A DNA stretch of 64,000 bases, taken from positions 4,526,001-4,590,000 of the forward strand of contig NZ_AP022583.1 in assembly GCF_010731635.1 (NCBI RefSeq), in the 5' to 3' direction. Source of the DNA: Mycobacterium noviomagense. Lineage in GTDB: Bacteria > Actinomycetota > Actinomycetes > Mycobacteriales > Mycobacteriaceae. A program made the position numbers and the translations under genes. This document shows, one piece after another, positions 48,596 to 59,858 of the stretch; the first letter of the stretch is position 1, and each line of letters begins with the position of its first letter. The notes beneath the pieces were generated by a model. That model was not told where the DNA came from. It saw nothing but the letters and a program-made list of their open reading frames with translations, and made no database searches.

Positions 48596-49507
48596 CTACT
48601 TGACCGTCGGCAAGTCCGGGCTGGACAGGTCATAAGTCTTTCCGGGCTGCGTCAGCAGCGCGGCCAGTTTCTCGGCCTTCTCCTCGGTGCGGTCGGTGGT
48701 CCCCCAGATCACGGTTCGCCCGTCCGCCAGCGTCAACGTGATGGAGGCAACCGACGGAGCCGCCACCCGCCCGACCTGGCCCGCCACCTCCGGGCGCAGC
48801 GCGGTGAGCACCGCCAGCACAGCCTTGGTTGCCGGATCCGTCGGACCGGGATTGTCGACGTCGATATAGGGCAGCGCCGGTGGCGGCGGGGCGATGGCGA
48901 AGTCGACACCGTCGCGGTCGTAGAGGTGCGGGCCATCGGGAAAGTCCTTGACCACCACGGGAACCCGCTCGACGATCGTGATGCGCAGCGTCGACGGATA
49001 CTGGCGCTGCACCCGCGCGCTGGCCACCCGTCGGATGGCTGCCACCCGGTCGGCGACTGCGTCGGTGTCGATCTGCAGCAGCGGTGTCCCGGGCCGCACC
49101 TTTGCCGTGTCGAGTACCTCCTCGCGAGTCACCGCGCCGGTTCCGGCGACGACGATGCTGCGCGCCGACATCACCGGCGTGAAGTACAGGATGAGCCCGA
49201 GCCCGACGGTGACCACCGCCAACAGGACCGTCGCGAGCATCATCTTCAATCCGCGAACGGCGCCCCGCGGAACGGGTTTGCCCTCGCCGAGTACGCCGCC
49301 GCGGGCTTTTCGTTTGGCCTCCCGGCGGGCCTCTTCGATCGCCCTGGCCCGGGCTTCCGCGGCGCGCCGCTCGGCGCGCTCCTGGCGGGCCCGACGACGC
49401 GGGCCTTCGAAACGGATCGCCCCCGAGTCGGGATTTTCGCCCTCCGGGGTGGCGATCGGCTCGGTCGCCGCGTCGGTCGCCGGCCCGGACGTCGGTTCGC
49501 TCACCAC
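48596..49507 (-). CDS. ftsQ: Cell division protein FtsQ
   Basis: Bitopic divisome protein linking early and late components. The 303 residues have an N-terminal cytoplasmic part rich in Arg/Glu ([20 protein letters not shown]), one transmembrane helix (about 88-112, [19 protein letters not shown]), then a POTRA domain ([20 protein letters not shown]) and the FtsQ beta domain ([19 protein letters not shown]) outside. Two adjacent GTG codons (49507, 49504) are possible starts; the second overlaps the murC stop (GTGA). Confidence 0.96.
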   Translation of the reverse strand: MVSEPTSGPATDAATEPIATPEGENPDSGAIRFEGPRRRARQERAERRAAEARARAIEEARREAKRKARGGVLGEGKPVPRGAVRGLKMMLATVLLAVVTVGLGLILYFTPVMSARSIVVAGTGAVTREEVLDTAKVRPGTPLLQIDTDAVADRVAAIRRVASARVQRQYPSTLRITIVERVPVVVKDFPDGPHLYDRDGVDFAIAPPPPALPYIDVDNPGPTDPATKAVLAVLTALRPEVAGQVGRVAAPSVASITLTLADGRTVIWGTTDRTEEKAEKLAALLTQPGKTYDLSSPDLPTVK

Positions 49508-50991
49508 TGCCCCCCGGGACGGCCCGGCAACGTGCGGTTCGCCCGCACCCGCAACGCGGTCACGATCTCGGGCGCCAGCATGGTCACGTCGCCGGCGCCC
49601 ATGGTGACGACGACGTCGCCGGGCCGAACCGCCGCGGCCACCGTCTCGGCGACGGCGGAGAAATCCGGAACATAGTGCACCGGCACGCTGACGTGCTCGG
49701 CCACACTGGCTCCGCTCACACCGGGCAGCGGTTGTTCGCGTGCGCCGTAGACATCGAGCACGAAGACCTCGTCGGCGGCATCGAGGGCGTGGCCGAACTC
49801 GGCTGCGAAAGTTTTTGTCCGCGAATATAAGTGGGGCTGGAACACGACCACGGCCCGACCGTTGCCGCTTTGGTCCAGCAGTGTGCGGACAGCAGCCAGC
49901 GTCGCGCTGATTTCCGTCGGGTGGTGGGCGTAGTCGTCGAATACCCGCACCGACGCCGCAGTGCCGATCAGCTCGAATCGCCGGCGCACCCCTTCAAAAC
50001 CGGCCAGGCCGTCGAGCACCGACTCTGGCGGAGCGCCGATTTCAATAGCGGCAAGGAATGCGCCCAACGCGTTGAGCGCCATGTGCCGGCCCGGCACCGA
50101 TAGCCGCATCGCCCAGGGGTTGGGATCGCCGACTAGCTGGATGTGCGCCACCGCGCCTGTGCCTTGCTGCTCCCACGACAGCAGCGTGGCGGTTAGTGGA
50201 TATTTCCGGCTTGCGGGACCGTGATCGGCTGGCTGGCTGCCATAGCGCAGCACCCGAATGCCCAGCGCCGCAGTGCGTTCCGCCAACGCGGCCGCTCCCG
50301 GATCGTCGGTGCAGACCACGAGGGCCCCACCGGGGGCAAGGCGTTCGACGAAGGAGTCGAACACTGCCGTATACGCGTCGACGCTGCCAAAGAAGTCCAG
50401 ATGATCGGACTCGATGTTGGTGACGACCGCGACGTGGGGCGTGTACTCGAGCAGCGAGCCGTCACTTTCGTCAGCCTCGGCGACGAAGTAGTCGCCGCTG
50501 CCGTGGTGGGCGTTGGTTCCGGCCTCGCCCAGCTCGCCTCCGACCGCGAACGACGGATCGAGCCCGCAGTGCTGCAGCGCAACGATCAGCATCGACGTCG
50601 TGGTCGTCTTACCGTGCGTTCCGGTGACCATCAACGTGGTGCGCCCGGCCATCAGCTTGGCCAGCACGGCGGGCCTCAGCACCACCGGGATGCCGCGGCG
50701 GCGGGCTTCGACCAGCTCGGGGTTGGTCTTGGGGATCGCGGCATGGGTGGTGATGACCGCAGTCGGCCCGCCGGGCAGCAGATCCAGCGACGAGGTGTCG
50801 TGGCCGATGCGGATCAGCGCACCGCGGGCGCGCAACGCACGCACACCTCGCGACTCCTTGGCGTCCGACCCCGAGACCATCCCCCCGCGGTCCAGCAGGA
50901 TGCGGGCGATGCCCGACATGCCCGCTCCCCCAATGCCGACCATGTGCACCCGCTCCAACTCCGGCGGCAGCGACGTATCGCTCACCGTCAC
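49501..50991 (-). CDS. murC: UDP-N-acetylmuramate--L-alanine ligase MurC
   Basis: Adds the first stem-peptide residue (L-Ala in mycobacteria) to UDP-MurNAc/MurNGlyc. The 496 residues have the Rossmann-like domain [14 protein letters not shown] (16-29), the ATP-binding P-loop [12 protein letters not shown] (about 125-136), [24 protein letters not shown] and [15 protein letters not shown] 50991 overlaps the murG stop; its own stop overlaps ftsQ. Confidence 0.97.
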   Translation of the reverse strand: MTVSDTSLPPELERVHMVGIGGAGMSGIARILLDRGGMVSGSDAKESRGVRALRARGALIRIGHDTSSLDLLPGGPTAVITTHAAIPKTNPELVEARRRGIPVVLRPAVLAKLMAGRTTLMVTGTHGKTTTTSMLIVALQHCGLDPSFAVGGELGEAGTNAHHGSGDYFVAEADESDGSLLEYTPHVAVVTNIESDHLDFFGSVDAYTAVFDSFVERLAPGGALVVCTDDPGAAALAERTAALGIRVLRYGSQPADHGPASRKYPLTATLLSWEQQGTGAVAHIQLVGDPNPWAMRLSVPGRHMALNALGAFLAAIEIGAPPESVLDGLAGFEGVRRRFELIGTAASVRVFDDYAHHPTEISATLAAVRTLLDQSGNGRAVVVFQPHLYSRTKTFAAEFGHALDAADEVFVLDVYGAREQPLPGVSGASVAEHVSVPVHYVPDFSAVAETVAAAVRPGDVVVTMGAGDVTMLAPEIVTALRVRANRTLPGRPGGQW

Positions 50992-52163
50992 CCCGTTCCC
51001 GTCGGCCGCCGCTCACGCGCCCCCCGCGCTTGACGTGCCACGTCCAGGCCAGCCTGAGCCACCCGCTGCGCCGCATCCGGATGCGCGGCCCGGGCAGCAG
51101 CCGCCGTCATCGCCGCCAGCCGCGGCGGGTCGTTCAGCAGCCCGGCCACCTGTTCGGCCACGAAGCGCGGTGTCAAGTCCGCGTCGGCGACCAGCAGCCC
51201 GCCGCCGGCGTTGACCACCGGCACCGCGTTGAGCCGCTGTTCGCCGTTGCCGATGGGCAGCGGGACGTAGACCGCGGGCAGCCCGACGGCGGAGACCTCG
51301 GCGACAGTCATCGCCCCGGACCGACAGATCGCCAAATCGGCTGCGGCATAAGCCAAGTCCATCCGGTCCAGGTAGGGCACCGCCACATACGGCGGGTCGC
51401 CGGGCGCTGGTGCCCGCAGGTCCAGAGCGTTCTTGGGCCCGTAGGCATGCAAAACGGCAACGCCGGCGGCCGCCAAGTCACTGGCCGCCGCGGAGACAGC
51501 GCGGTTGATCGACGCCGCGCCCTGCGAGCCGCCGAACACCAGCAGCACGCGGTCGTCCTCGCTGAAGCCGAAGTGGGCACGCGCGGACGACCGCAAAGCC
51601 GCGCGGTCCAGCCCGGTGATCGCCGAGCGCACCGGCACACCGACCACCTCGGTGCGCCGCAGCCCGCAATCGGGCACGGCGGACAGCACCCGGACCGCGA
51701 TCGGAGCGCCGACCCGGTTGGCTAGCCCGGCGCTGGCGTTGGCTTCATGGATCACCACCGGTATGCGGCGCCGACGGCCGGGTATGCCGCGGGCGGCCAA
51801 ATACGCCGGTAGCGCGACGTAGCCACCGAACCCGATCACGACGTCGGCGTCGACCTCGTCGAGCACCGCGCGGGTCTGCCGGACCGCTCGCATTACCCGC
51901 GGCGGCAGCCGGGCCAAATCGGCGCTGAGCTTACGCGGCAGCGGTACCGGGGTGATCAGCTCGAGTGGGTAGCCCCGCTCGGGCACCAGCCTGGTCTCCA
52001 ACCCGCGGGCGGTGCCCAGAGCGGTGATGCGTACCTGCGGATCCAATGCGGTCAAGGCGTCGGCGACGGCCATGGCGGGTTCGACATGACCGGCCGTGCC
52101 ACCGCCGGCGAGGACGACCGACAACGCGGCGTCTGCGGCTGGCTGTGTGACCGAGTCGTTCAA
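50988..52163 (-). CDS. murG: Lipid II synthase glycosyltransferase MurG
   Basis: GT28 enzyme adding GlcNAc to lipid I on the inner membrane face. The 391 residues show the [16 protein letters not shown] loop near the N-terminus, [61 protein letters not shown] and the acceptor/donor cleft between two Rossmann domains. The start is TTG 52163, overlapping the ftsW stop (TTGA). The C-terminus is Arg/Gly-rich. Confidence 0.97.
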   Translation of the reverse strand: MNDSVTQPAADAALSVVLAGGGTAGHVEPAMAVADALTALDPQVRITALGTARGLETRLVPERGYPLELITPVPLPRKLSADLARLPPRVMRAVRQTRAVLDEVDADVVIGFGGYVALPAYLAARGIPGRRRRIPVVIHEANASAGLANRVGAPIAVRVLSAVPDCGLRRTEVVGVPVRSAITGLDRAALRSSARAHFGFSEDDRVLLVFGGSQGAASINRAVSAAASDLAAAGVAVLHAYGPKNALDLRAPAPGDPPYVAVPYLDRMDLAYAAADLAICRSGAMTVAEVSAVGLPAVYVPLPIGNGEQRLNAVPVVNAGGGLLVADADLTPRFVAEQVAGLLNDPPRLAAMTAAAARAAHPDAAQRVAQAGLDVARQARGARERRPTGTG

Positions 52164-53755
52164 TAACGCTGACCTTCCAGTGCGCGAGCACGCCCGCTGC
52201 GTGGCTGACGCTGGCCGGCGTGGCGTTGACGCTCTCCATGATGCCCCGATCGGCGCGCCGGCCGATCGGCCGCACGGCCTTTGGCTGATCGCGCCGCCCG
52301 AGACGCCGACGCCGTGCGATCGGGCTTGCGCTGCTTCTTAGATGGTTGCGGACGCGCACGCAGCCGATCACGCAGAGCCTCGGCCCGGGTCGGCGAGTAG
52401 GGCTGGGGCAGCGGTAGCCGCAGCAGCCGGTTCATCCGGTCGTCGCGGCCGGCCCGCAGCGCGGCCACCGCCTCCGGTTCGTGACGCGCCGCGTTCGCCA
52501 TCACGCCGATCATGAGAAGTGTTGTGGCCGTTGATGTTCCACCCGCAGAGATGAGCGGCAACTGAATGCCGGTGACGGGGAGCAGCCCGATCACATACCC
52601 GACGTTGATGAACACCTGGCCGATCACCCACATCGTGGTGGTGGCGGTGAGCAGCCGCAGGAACGGGTCGGCTGATCGGCGGGCGATCCGCATCCCGGTA
52701 TAGGCGAACAGCCCGAACAGGGCCAGCAGCCCGAATGCGCCGACGAAGCCGAGTTCCTCGCCGATGATCGCGAAGATGAAGTCGTTGTGGGCGTTGGGCA
52801 GGTAGTTCCATTTCGCGGTGCCCTGCCCAAGACCGTGGCCGAAGATGCCGCCGTTGGCCAGCGCGAACTTCGCCTGGCGGGCTTGGTATCCGGAGTCTTG
52901 GGGATCCTGCCCGGGATTGAGCCATGACCGCACCCGGTCGGAGCGGTAACCTTCCGAGACCGCCAGGATCGCGCCGGAGACGATGACCGCGAACAGCGAA
53001 CTCAAAAACACCCGCAGCGGCAGGCCGGCATACCACAGCAGGGCCAGCAGGATGATGCCCATCGACACCGTCTGGCCGAGGTCGGGCTGGGCCACGATCA
53101 GCGCCAACGCGATGACGGCGGCCGGCACCAGCGGAATCAGCATTTCTCGCAGCGAGGCCCGCTCCATGCGGCGGGCCGCCAACAGATGGGCTCCCCAGAT
53201 TGCGAAGGCGATTTTGGTCAGCTCCGAGGGCTGCATCGAGAACCCCGCCACCACGAACCAGCCGCGGCAGCCGTTGGCGTAGTGGCCTATCCCGGGGACC
53301 AGCACCAATACCAGCAACACGATCGTCAGCGCGTAGCTGGAAAATGCCATGCGCCGCATCAGCCACACCGGTACCCGCAGCGCCAGGTAGCACGCCACGA
53401 GCCCGATGACGGTCCACAACACCTGCCGGCCGAAGATAACCCACGCCGAGCCGTCGTCGTCATAGGACCGCACTCCGGACGCCGACAACACCATGATCAA
53501 ACCCATGGTGGTCAGCAGCGCCGCGACAGCGATGATCAGGTGAAACGACGTCATCGGCCGGCCCAGCCAGGCGCCGAACCGGGTGCGTGGTCCGCCCGTC
53601 GGCGGGGCGATGACAGCTCGCGGCTGGCTGGCCGGGGTCGTCGGTTCCGCGGCCTCATCAGCGGACGGGGACGGCGGCGCCTCGTCCGGCGCTGGTTCGC
53701 TCGCGACCTGCGACGTGTTGTCCCGGTGCCGCCACCGGGCCAGCGGGCTGTTCAT
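52160..53755 (-). CDS. ftsW: SEDS peptidoglycan polymerase FtsW
   Basis: Septal glycan polymerase partnered with PBP3-type PbpB. The 531 residues have a disordered N-terminal region (about 1-65, Pro/Ala/Glu-rich), ten transmembrane segments beginning [20 protein letters not shown], the SEDS motif region [18 protein letters not shown] with the catalytic-type Asp in the large loop area, and [19 protein letters not shown]. The basic C-terminal tail (about 440-531, Arg/Lys/Gln-rich) fits the region that binds FtsZ in mycobacteria. Six bp follow the murD stop. Confidence 0.96.
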   Translation of the reverse strand: MNSPLARWRHRDNTSQVASEPAPDEAPPSPSADEAAEPTTPASQPRAVIAPPTGGPRTRFGAWLGRPMTSFHLIIAVAALLTTMGLIMVLSASGVRSYDDDGSAWVIFGRQVLWTVIGLVACYLALRVPVWLMRRMAFSSYALTIVLLVLVLVPGIGHYANGCRGWFVVAGFSMQPSELTKIAFAIWGAHLLAARRMERASLREMLIPLVPAAVIALALIVAQPDLGQTVSMGIILLALLWYAGLPLRVFLSSLFAVIVSGAILAVSEGYRSDRVRSWLNPGQDPQDSGYQARQAKFALANGGIFGHGLGQGTAKWNYLPNAHNDFIFAIIGEELGFVGAFGLLALFGLFAYTGMRIARRSADPFLRLLTATTTMWVIGQVFINVGYVIGLLPVTGIQLPLISAGGTSTATTLLMIGVMANAARHEPEAVAALRAGRDDRMNRLLRLPLPQPYSPTRAEALRDRLRARPQPSKKQRKPDRTASASRAARSAKGRAADRPARRSGHHGERQRHAGQRQPRSGRARALEGQRY

Positions 53756-53761
53756 CGCCGC

Positions 53762-55225
53762 CTACCGGCTAGCGGCGCGCACGGCGGCGGCGAACGCCTC
53801 GCCGCGGTCGGCGTAGTCGCTGAACTGGTCGAACGACGCGCCGGCCGGTGCCAGTAGCACGGTGTCTCCGGGTTGGGCGAGGCCACGGGCTGCGGCCACG
53901 GCGGCGGTCATCACCCGCTTACCCAGGCTCTGGCCGGTGGCATCTTCTGCCACAGCAGTAACAAATGTCTCATTTGTCGCATGCACATCAGCATCCTCGC
54001 CTGTCACTACGTGGACGACGGGGACATCGGGCGCGTGTCGCGATAACGCGTCGGCAAAAGCGGTTCGGTCGCGGCCGATCAAAACCGCCCCGACCAGCCG
54101 GTTTGCGATTCTGGCGACGGTCGCGTCGATCGATGCGCCCTTGAGCAGGCCTCCAGCGACCCATACCACCCGCGGGTAGGCCAGCGCCGACGCCTCGGCG
54201 GCGTGCGGGTTGGTGGCCTTGGAGTCGTCGACGTAGCGGACGCCGCCGACGACGGCGACGACCTCGGCTCGGTGTCGCCCGACGCGAAACGACGCCAGCG
54301 CGTCGGCCACCGCGCGGGCGGGCACCCCGACGCAGCGGGCCAGCGCTGCGGCGCCGAGTGCGTCGAGCACGCCGACGGGGCCCGGTACCGGTATCGAGTC
54401 GACCGGAGCCAAGGCGAGGTTGTCGGCGAAGGCGCGGTCGACCAGCTGCCCGTCGCGCACGCCGAGTTCTCCGGCAGCGGGTTGGCCGAGCCGAAAGCCG
54501 ACCCTCACTGGCGCGGTCGCGGTGTCCAGCAGTGCTGCTGCGCGTTCGTCGTCGAGCCCGACCACCGCCACCCGGCCGCCCAGCACCCGTGCCTTGGCCG
54601 CCGTGTAGGCGGCCATGCTGCCGTGCCAGTCGAGGTGGTCTTCGGCGATGTTGAGTACCGCGCCGGCCTCGGGCCGCATCGACGGCGCCCAGTGCAGCTG
54701 GAAACTGGACAGTTCCACCGCCAGCAGATCGGCAGGCTCGGCCAGCGCGTCCAGCAGCGGGTTGCCGATGTTGCCGCACAGCCGGGCGTCGAGGCCGGCG
54801 GCGGTGAGCATGGCGTGCAGCATCGAGGTCGTGGTGGTCTTGCCGTTGGTGCCGGTGACTACCAGCCAGCGGCGCGGCGGTCCGTAGTGGCCGGACGAGT
54901 CGAGCCGCCAGGCCAATTCCACGTCGCCCCAGATCGGCACGCCGGCCGCGGCGGCTGCGGCCAGCAGCGGGGCCGTCGGTCTGAAGCCGGGACTGGTGAC
55001 CACCAGCGCGTAGTCGCCGATGTGCTGGGCAGCGTCGGACGGACGCGTCGTGGCCACGCCGCCGTCGGCGTAGTGCTGCAATGCGGCTGGGTCGTCGTCG
55101 CACAGCGTCGGGCGGACACCCAGCGGCGCCAGTGCGGCCAGCACCGAACGCCCCGTCATACCGGCGCCGGCCACCAGCACGGGCGCGTCCGGTGCGAGCG
55201 GGTCCAGCCCGGCCTCGTAGCCCAT
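53762..55225 (-). CDS. murD: UDP-N-acetylmuramoyl-L-alanine--D-glutamate ligase MurD
   Basis: Adds D-Glu as the second stem residue. The 487 residues show [17 protein letters not shown] near the N-terminus, P-loop [38 protein letters not shown] and [13 protein letters not shown], all typical Mur ligase motifs. ATG 55225 lies 1 nt after the mraY stop. The frame extends 16 codons upstream into mraY without support. Confidence 0.96.
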   Translation of the reverse strand: MGYEAGLDPLAPDAPVLVAGAGMTGRSVLAALAPLGVRPTLCDDDPAALQHYADGGVATTRPSDAAQHIGDYALVVTSPGFRPTAPLLAAAAAAGVPIWGDVELAWRLDSSGHYGPPRRWLVVTGTNGKTTTTSMLHAMLTAAGLDARLCGNIGNPLLDALAEPADLLAVELSSFQLHWAPSMRPEAGAVLNIAEDHLDWHGSMAAYTAAKARVLGGRVAVVGLDDERAAALLDTATAPVRVGFRLGQPAAGELGVRDGQLVDRAFADNLALAPVDSIPVPGPVGVLDALGAAALARCVGVPARAVADALASFRVGRHRAEVVAVVGGVRYVDDSKATNPHAAEASALAYPRVVWVAGGLLKGASIDATVARIANRLVGAVLIGRDRTAFADALSRHAPDVPVVHVVTGEDADVHATNETFVTAVAEDATGQSLGKRVMTAAVAAARGLAQPGDTVLLAPAGASFDQFSDYADRGEAFAAAVRAASR

Positions 55226-55226
55226 G

Positions 55227-56306
55227 TCAGTCGCCGATCGCGGCCAGCCACTCGCTGTAGAACAGGGCCACACCCAGGCCGCAGCTGATCGCGGTGAGCA
55301 GCCAGAACCGCACGATCACCGTGGTCTCGGCCCAGCCGGCGAGCTCGAAATGGTGGTGGAAGGGCGCCATTCGGAACACCCGCCGACCGGTGGTGCGAAA
55401 GGCCAGGATTTGCAGCACCACGGAGGTGATCTCGGCGACGAACAACGAACCCAGGACGACGGCGAGGACTTCGGTGCGGCTGGTCACCGAGATGCCCGCG
55501 AGAATGCCACCCAGCGCCAGCGATCCGGTGTCGCCCATGAAGATTCTGGCCGGCGCGGCGTTCCACCACAGAAAGCCGATGCAGGCGCCGGCCGTCGCCG
55601 CGGCGACGAGCGCCAGATCCAGCGGATCGCGCACGTTGTAGCAGCCCAGCCCCGGCGCGGTTGCGCAGGCGTTGCGGTACTGCCAGAACGTGATTAGCAC
55701 GTAGGCCGCGGTGACCATCGCCATGGATCCGCCCGCCAGTCCGTCGAGGCCGTCGGTGAAGTTGACCGCGTTCGACCAGGCGCTGACCACGACCACGCAG
55801 AACAGTACGAACAAGGCGGGAGCCAAAGTGACAGTAGCGATTTCGCGGACGTAGGACAGGTCGGAACTGGCCGGGGTCAAGCCGTCGGTGTTGCGGAACT
55901 GCAGCACCAGCACAGCGAACAAAACCGCCGCCGTGATCTGTCCGACCATCTTGGCGGTCTTGTTCAACCCCAGGTTGCGGGCCCGCCGGACCTTGATCAG
56001 GTCGTCGACGAACCCGACAGCACCGAGCGCGGTCGCCAGAAGCAAGACCAGCAGGCCTGACGCCGAAGGTCCGTAGCTGTCGAAGGCCAGGCCCGCCAGA
56101 TGGGTGCCCAAGTAGCCCGCCCAGATGCCGGCCAGGATCGCCACTCCGCCCATCGAGGGCGTGCCGCGCTTCGTCCTATGACTCGGGGGCCCGTCCTCGC
56201 GGATCTCGTGGCCGAAGCCCTGCCTGTTGAACAACCGGATCAGCGCTGGCGTCAACAAGATTGACACCGTCAGCGAGATGCCGACGGCGATGAGAATCTC
56301 GATCAT
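55227..56306 (-). CDS. mraY: Phospho-MurNAc-pentapeptide translocase MraY
   Basis: Makes lipid I on undecaprenyl phosphate. It has 359 residues, identical in length to the M. tuberculosis protein, and ten transmembrane segments. Catalytic and metal-binding signatures are [39 protein letters not shown] and the HHH motif [15 protein letters not shown] 56306 overlaps the murF stop by 4 nt. Confidence 0.98.
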   Translation of the reverse strand: MIEILIAVGISLTVSILLTPALIRLFNRQGFGHEIREDGPPSHRTKRGTPSMGGVAILAGIWAGYLGTHLAGLAFDSYGPSASGLLVLLLATALGAVGFVDDLIKVRRARNLGLNKTAKMVGQITAAVLFAVLVLQFRNTDGLTPASSDLSYVREIATVTLAPALFVLFCVVVVSAWSNAVNFTDGLDGLAGGSMAMVTAAYVLITFWQYRNACATAPGLGCYNVRDPLDLALVAAATAGACIGFLWWNAAPARIFMGDTGSLALGGILAGISVTSRTEVLAVVLGSLFVAEITSVVLQILAFRTTGRRVFRMAPFHHHFELAGWAETTVIVRFWLLTAISCGLGVALFYSEWLAAIGD

Positions 56307-57832
56307 GAGCGAACGCCCCGGCCATCACCGCCGGCAGCATCGGCGACCAGCGCATCCGCCAGCGCGCCGAGCCCGGCGGCGTTGGACGCCTTCACCAGCA
56401 CCACATCGCCCGGCTGCAGCTCGGCGCGCAGCAATGCCAGGGCGGCGTCCGGGTCGGCGACGGGGGTGGCCTCGGCTCCCCACGAGCCCTCCATCACCGC
56501 GCCCTGGTGCATGGCGCTCATCGACCTCCCCGTTCCGACGACAACGAGACGAGACACATCTAAGCGCACCGCCAGCCGGCCGATGCGGTCATGCTCGGTT
56601 ATCGCGTCGTCCCCGAGTTCGGCCATCTCGCCCAGCACGGCCCAGCTGCGTCGCGGCTGTGGTGTCTGATGGGCGATCGAGGCCAGGGCCTGCAAGCCTG
56701 CGCGCATCGAGTCCGGGTTGGCGTTGTAGGCGTCGTCGATGACGGTCACCCCGTCGGGGCGGGTGGTCACGTGCATGCGGTGCCGCGACACCGGACCGGC
56801 GCTGGCCAGCGTTTCCGCGACTTGTTCGAGGCTGGCGCCGCACTCCAAGGCGACCGCGGCGGCGCACAGCGCATTGCTGACCTGGTGTTCGCCGTGCACG
56901 CCGAGGTGGACGTCGACCGCGGAGTCGCCGGTGTGCAGGGTGAAGTGTGGCCGGGCCAGCTCGTCGAGGGTGACCGGTCCGGCCCACACGTCGCTGGGGC
57001 CGGCGTCGGTGTGTGGGTTTCGGCTGACCCGCACTACCCGGGCCGCGGTTTTGTTGGCCATCGCCGCCACCGCCGGGTCGTCGGCGTTGAGTATCACCAC
57101 ACCTGAAGCCGGAACTGCTTGCGGCAGTTCGGATTTCGTTGCCGCGATCGCTTCCCTGGACCCGAATTCGCCCAAGTGCGCCGTGCCGACGTTGAGCACC
57201 ACGCCGATCTTGGGTGGTGCGATCGCCGCCAGCGCGGCGATGTTGCCGGGATGGCGGGCTGACAATTCCAGAACGAGGTAGTCGGTGCTGGGCGTGGCGC
57301 GCAGGACAGTCCAGGGGTGACCCAGTTCGTTGTTGAACGACCCGGGCGGTGCCACTACTTCGCCCAGCGGGGCGAGCACGGCGGCCAGCAGGTCCTTGGT
57401 CGAGGTCTTGCCCGACGAACCGGTGACCCCAATGACGATCAGCCCCTTGCTGATTAGCTCTGCGGCGACGGCAGCGGCCAATTTGGCCAGCGCGGCCAGC
57501 ACCGCCGCCGCGGAGCCGTCGTGGTCGTGCTCAAGCAGCCCGGCCAGCGCGTCATGGGTTTGGCCGGGCTGAGGACGGACCACGATGGCTGGCACGCCGA
57601 CCGGCCGGGCGGCCAGCACCGCGACCGCGCCCACGGCCACCGCCGCGGCTGCGTGGTCGTGGCCGTCGGTGCGCGCCCCGGGCAGCGCCAGAAACAGCCC
57701 GCCTGCAGTGACTTTGCGCGAGTCGAATTCGACGGTTCCGGTGATATGCAGCTGCGCGGCGGCCTGCGGTGAGATGTCGGCGAGTTCGCCGCCGACGATG
57801 TCGGCGATCTGCGCGACGGTCAGGTCTATCAC
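56303..57832 (-). CDS. murF: UDP-MurNAc-tripeptide--D-Ala-D-Ala ligase MurF
   Basis: Adds the D-Ala-D-Ala dipeptide to finish the cytoplasmic pentapeptide. The 509 residues start [17 protein letters not shown], with P-loop [53 protein letters not shown] and [13 protein letters not shown], all MurF signatures. The ATG overlaps the murE stop, and its stop overlaps mraY. Confidence 0.97.
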   Translation of the reverse strand: MIDLTVAQIADIVGGELADISPQAAAQLHITGTVEFDSRKVTAGGLFLALPGARTDGHDHAAAAVAVGAVAVLAARPVGVPAIVVRPQPGQTHDALAGLLEHDHDGSAAAVLAALAKLAAAVAAELISKGLIVIGVTGSSGKTSTKDLLAAVLAPLGEVVAPPGSFNNELGHPWTVLRATPSTDYLVLELSARHPGNIAALAAIAPPKIGVVLNVGTAHLGEFGSREAIAATKSELPQAVPASGVVILNADDPAVAAMANKTAARVVRVSRNPHTDAGPSDVWAGPVTLDELARPHFTLHTGDSAVDVHLGVHGEHQVSNALCAAAVALECGASLEQVAETLASAGPVSRHRMHVTTRPDGVTVIDDAYNANPDSMRAGLQALASIAHQTPQPRRSWAVLGEMAELGDDAITEHDRIGRLAVRLDVSRLVVVGTGRSMSAMHQGAVMEGSWGAEATPVADPDAALALLRAELQPGDVVLVKASNAAGLGALADALVADAAGGDGRGVRS

Positions 57833-59361
57833 CGCAGTGCCTCCAGGGCGGCGGCGAGCTCGATCCGGTCGTCGAACGGGCGGATTTGGCCGCCGGTGTT
57901 CTGCCCGGTCTCATGTCCTTTTCCGGTGACCAGCACGACGTCACCTGGGCGGGCCCACGCCACGGCGTGCCTGATGGCCTCGCGCCGATCGCCGATTTCG
58001 ACAACTTCAGCGGCAGTGCGGGCTTCCTTTGTGCCAGCGAGGATTTCGCGCCGGATCAACGCGGGGTCCTCGCTGCGCGGGTTGTCGTCGGTGACCACGA
58101 CCAGATCGGCCAGCTCGGCGGCGATTTTGCCCATCGGCGCCCGCTTGCCGGCGTCGCGATCGCCTCCCGCTCCGAACACCACCGCCAGTCGGCGATCTGT
58201 GCGGCGCAACGTGGTCAACACCGCTTCGAGGGCGCCCGGCTTGTGCGCATAGTCGACCAGCGCCAGGAAGTCCTGACCGCGGTCGATCTGCTCGAGGCGG
58301 CCTGGGACTCGAACATCCCGCAGGCCAGTGGCTGCCTGCTCGGGCGAGACGCCGACCCTATCCAAAATAGCAACTGCCAGAAGGCAATTCGCGATGTTAT
58401 AGCTGCCCGGCAGTGGGATGCCGAGCCGGTGGTGCACGCCTGCCGGGTCGACCGCGGTGAATTCCTGGCCGGCGGCGCCCATTGGCGCGATGTCCTCGGC
58501 GCGCCAGTCCGCGGCCTGATTTGTCGTGCTGACGGTGATCGCGTCAGCGGCCCGGGCCGCCATCGCCCGGCCGGCGTCGTCGTCGACGCAGACCACGGCG
58601 GTGTCGGCGCGCAGCTTGTCGCTGGGGTCGAACAGCCGGGCCTTGGCCTCGAAGTAGTCGGCCATGCTGGGGTGAAAGTCCAGGTGGTCGCGAGACAAGT
58701 TGGTGAAGCCGGCGACCGCGAACCGGATGCCGTCGACACGGCCCAGTGCCAGCGCGTGACTGGACACCTCCATGACGACGGTGTCCACGCCGCGTTCGGC
58801 CATCGCCGCGAGCTGGGCTTGCAGGTCGGGCGCCTCGGGGGTGGTCAATCCGCCGGGAATGTCGTCGCCGTCGATGCGGATGCCGATGGTGCCGACCAGT
58901 CCCGTCATCCGGTTGCCGGCGCGTAGACCGGCTTCCACCAGATAGGTCGTGGTCGTCTTACCGGATGTTCCGGTGACCCCGATGACGGTCACCCGCTGGG
59001 AGGGATGCCCGTAGACGGTGGCGGCCAATTCACCGAGGACGTCGCGCGGCGACGGGTGAATCAGCACCGGTAGATGCGGCTGGTCGGCCATTTCGGCGAC
59101 TCCCGCGGCGTCGGTGAGCACCGCGATGGCGCCGCGTTCAGTGGCGTCGCGAATATATCGGGCACCATGTGTGGTCGCGCCGGGCAGTGCGGCGAACAAG
59201 TCGCCCGGCTGGGCGTCTTGGGCCCGCAGCGTGACGCCGGTGATCCGCAACTCGGGGACGACCCTGTCCTCGGCCGGCACCGCTCCGACCTGCGCGGCCA
59301 GCGCCGGCAGCGGCACGCCGGAGCCGACGCGGGGCCGCAGCGCTGTGGGCACCGTCATCAC
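57829..59361 (-). CDS. murE: UDP-MurNAc-Ala-Glu--meso-DAP ligase MurE
   Basis: Adds meso-diaminopimelate as third residue. The 510 residues have P-loop [61 protein letters not shown] and the meso-DAP specificity motif DDNPR. It is somewhat shorter at the N-terminus than the 535-residue M. tuberculosis protein. The 59361 GTG is followed by ATG and GTG codons in frame; GACGGAGG sits just upstream, so the exact start is uncertain by three codons. In this window it is the first gene of the block; pbpB lies beyond the insert. Confidence 0.96.
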   Translation of the reverse strand: MMTVPTALRPRVGSGVPLPALAAQVGAVPAEDRVVPELRITGVTLRAQDAQPGDLFAALPGATTHGARYIRDATERGAIAVLTDAAGVAEMADQPHLPVLIHPSPRDVLGELAATVYGHPSQRVTVIGVTGTSGKTTTTYLVEAGLRAGNRMTGLVGTIGIRIDGDDIPGGLTTPEAPDLQAQLAAMAERGVDTVVMEVSSHALALGRVDGIRFAVAGFTNLSRDHLDFHPSMADYFEAKARLFDPSDKLRADTAVVCVDDDAGRAMAARAADAITVSTTNQAADWRAEDIAPMGAAGQEFTAVDPAGVHHRLGIPLPGSYNIANCLLAVAILDRVGVSPEQAATGLRDVRVPGRLEQIDRGQDFLALVDYAHKPGALEAVLTTLRRTDRRLAVVFGAGGDRDAGKRAPMGKIAAELADLVVVTDDNPRSEDPALIRREILAGTKEARTAAEVVEIGDRREAIRHAVAWARPGDVVLVTGKGHETGQNTGGQIRPFDDRIELAAALEALR

Positions 59362-59565
59362 CTCCGTCGCTGCCAGCAGATCATCAGGATTTCAGCCATC
59401 ACACAGTATCGAGGGCGACGGCAGTAGCAGGCTCGCGCACCGTTACAAAGACGCACTGCAAAAGCGTTAAGTGATCGGTTGGTCGCGACCGTCCCGGTCC
59501 GCGAGCGCTGCTAGATGCGCGGGTCAAGCAACTGCGGGTGAAGGGTAATCGCGGCGCTGCTCGGT

Positions 59566-59571
59566 TAAACT
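59566..59571 (+). promoter_or_regulatory. Putative -10 box of the EspC-like gene (leaderless)
   Basis: TAAACT is followed by 7 nt (TCGCGTC) and GTG 59579. No Shine-Dalgarno is seen, so the inserted operon may start with a leaderless gene. Confidence 0.45.
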
Positions 59572-59578
59572 TCGCGTC

Positions 59579-59854
59579 GTGAAGCCGCTGCAGGTACCGG
59601 ACGCATTGCACAGTGTGGCGAGCCGCGTCGGGGCGATGGTCGATGAGGTAACCGCCGGAGAAGCCCCGGCGGTAGCTGCGTCGGCGCAGCCCAGCGCGGC
59701 GGCGGTTAGTACCGGCCACGCTGGCGTGGCGGCGGTTGGGTCGGCATCGGCGGCGCGCATGCAGGCAATCTCCAGCAAGCTTGTGGCGGCATGGGGCGAC
59801 TATCAAGAAAACGAGCGCGAAGCGGCGGATGATCTAGGCGAGTTGCGCGGGTAG
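59579..59854 (+). CDS. EspC/DUF2580-like putative type VII secretion substrate
   Basis: 91-residue, alanine-rich, helical protein. The arrangement PLQVPDALHSVASRVGAMVD ... PSAAAVSTGHAGVAAVGSAS ... AISSKLVAAWGDYQENEREA follows the EspC (DUF2580) pattern of two helices with a turn. The C-terminal part carries YQENE, which fits the type VII secretion signal YxxxD/E. These proteins are usually secreted as a dimer with a partner made from the adjacent gene. The next start is 4 bp after its stop, so the WXG-type protein is the likely partner. GTG start. Confidence 0.7.
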   Translation: MKPLQVPDALHSVASRVGAMVDEVTAGEAPAVAASAQPSAAAVSTGHAGVAAVGSASAARMQAISSKLVAAWGDYQENEREAADDLGELRG

Positions 59855-59858
59855 CTAG

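Noticed and set aside
49501..59361. Four-base start/stop overlaps throughout the mur/fts genes as an unusual feature
   Set aside because: Such overlaps are normal for coupled translation in this conserved cluster.
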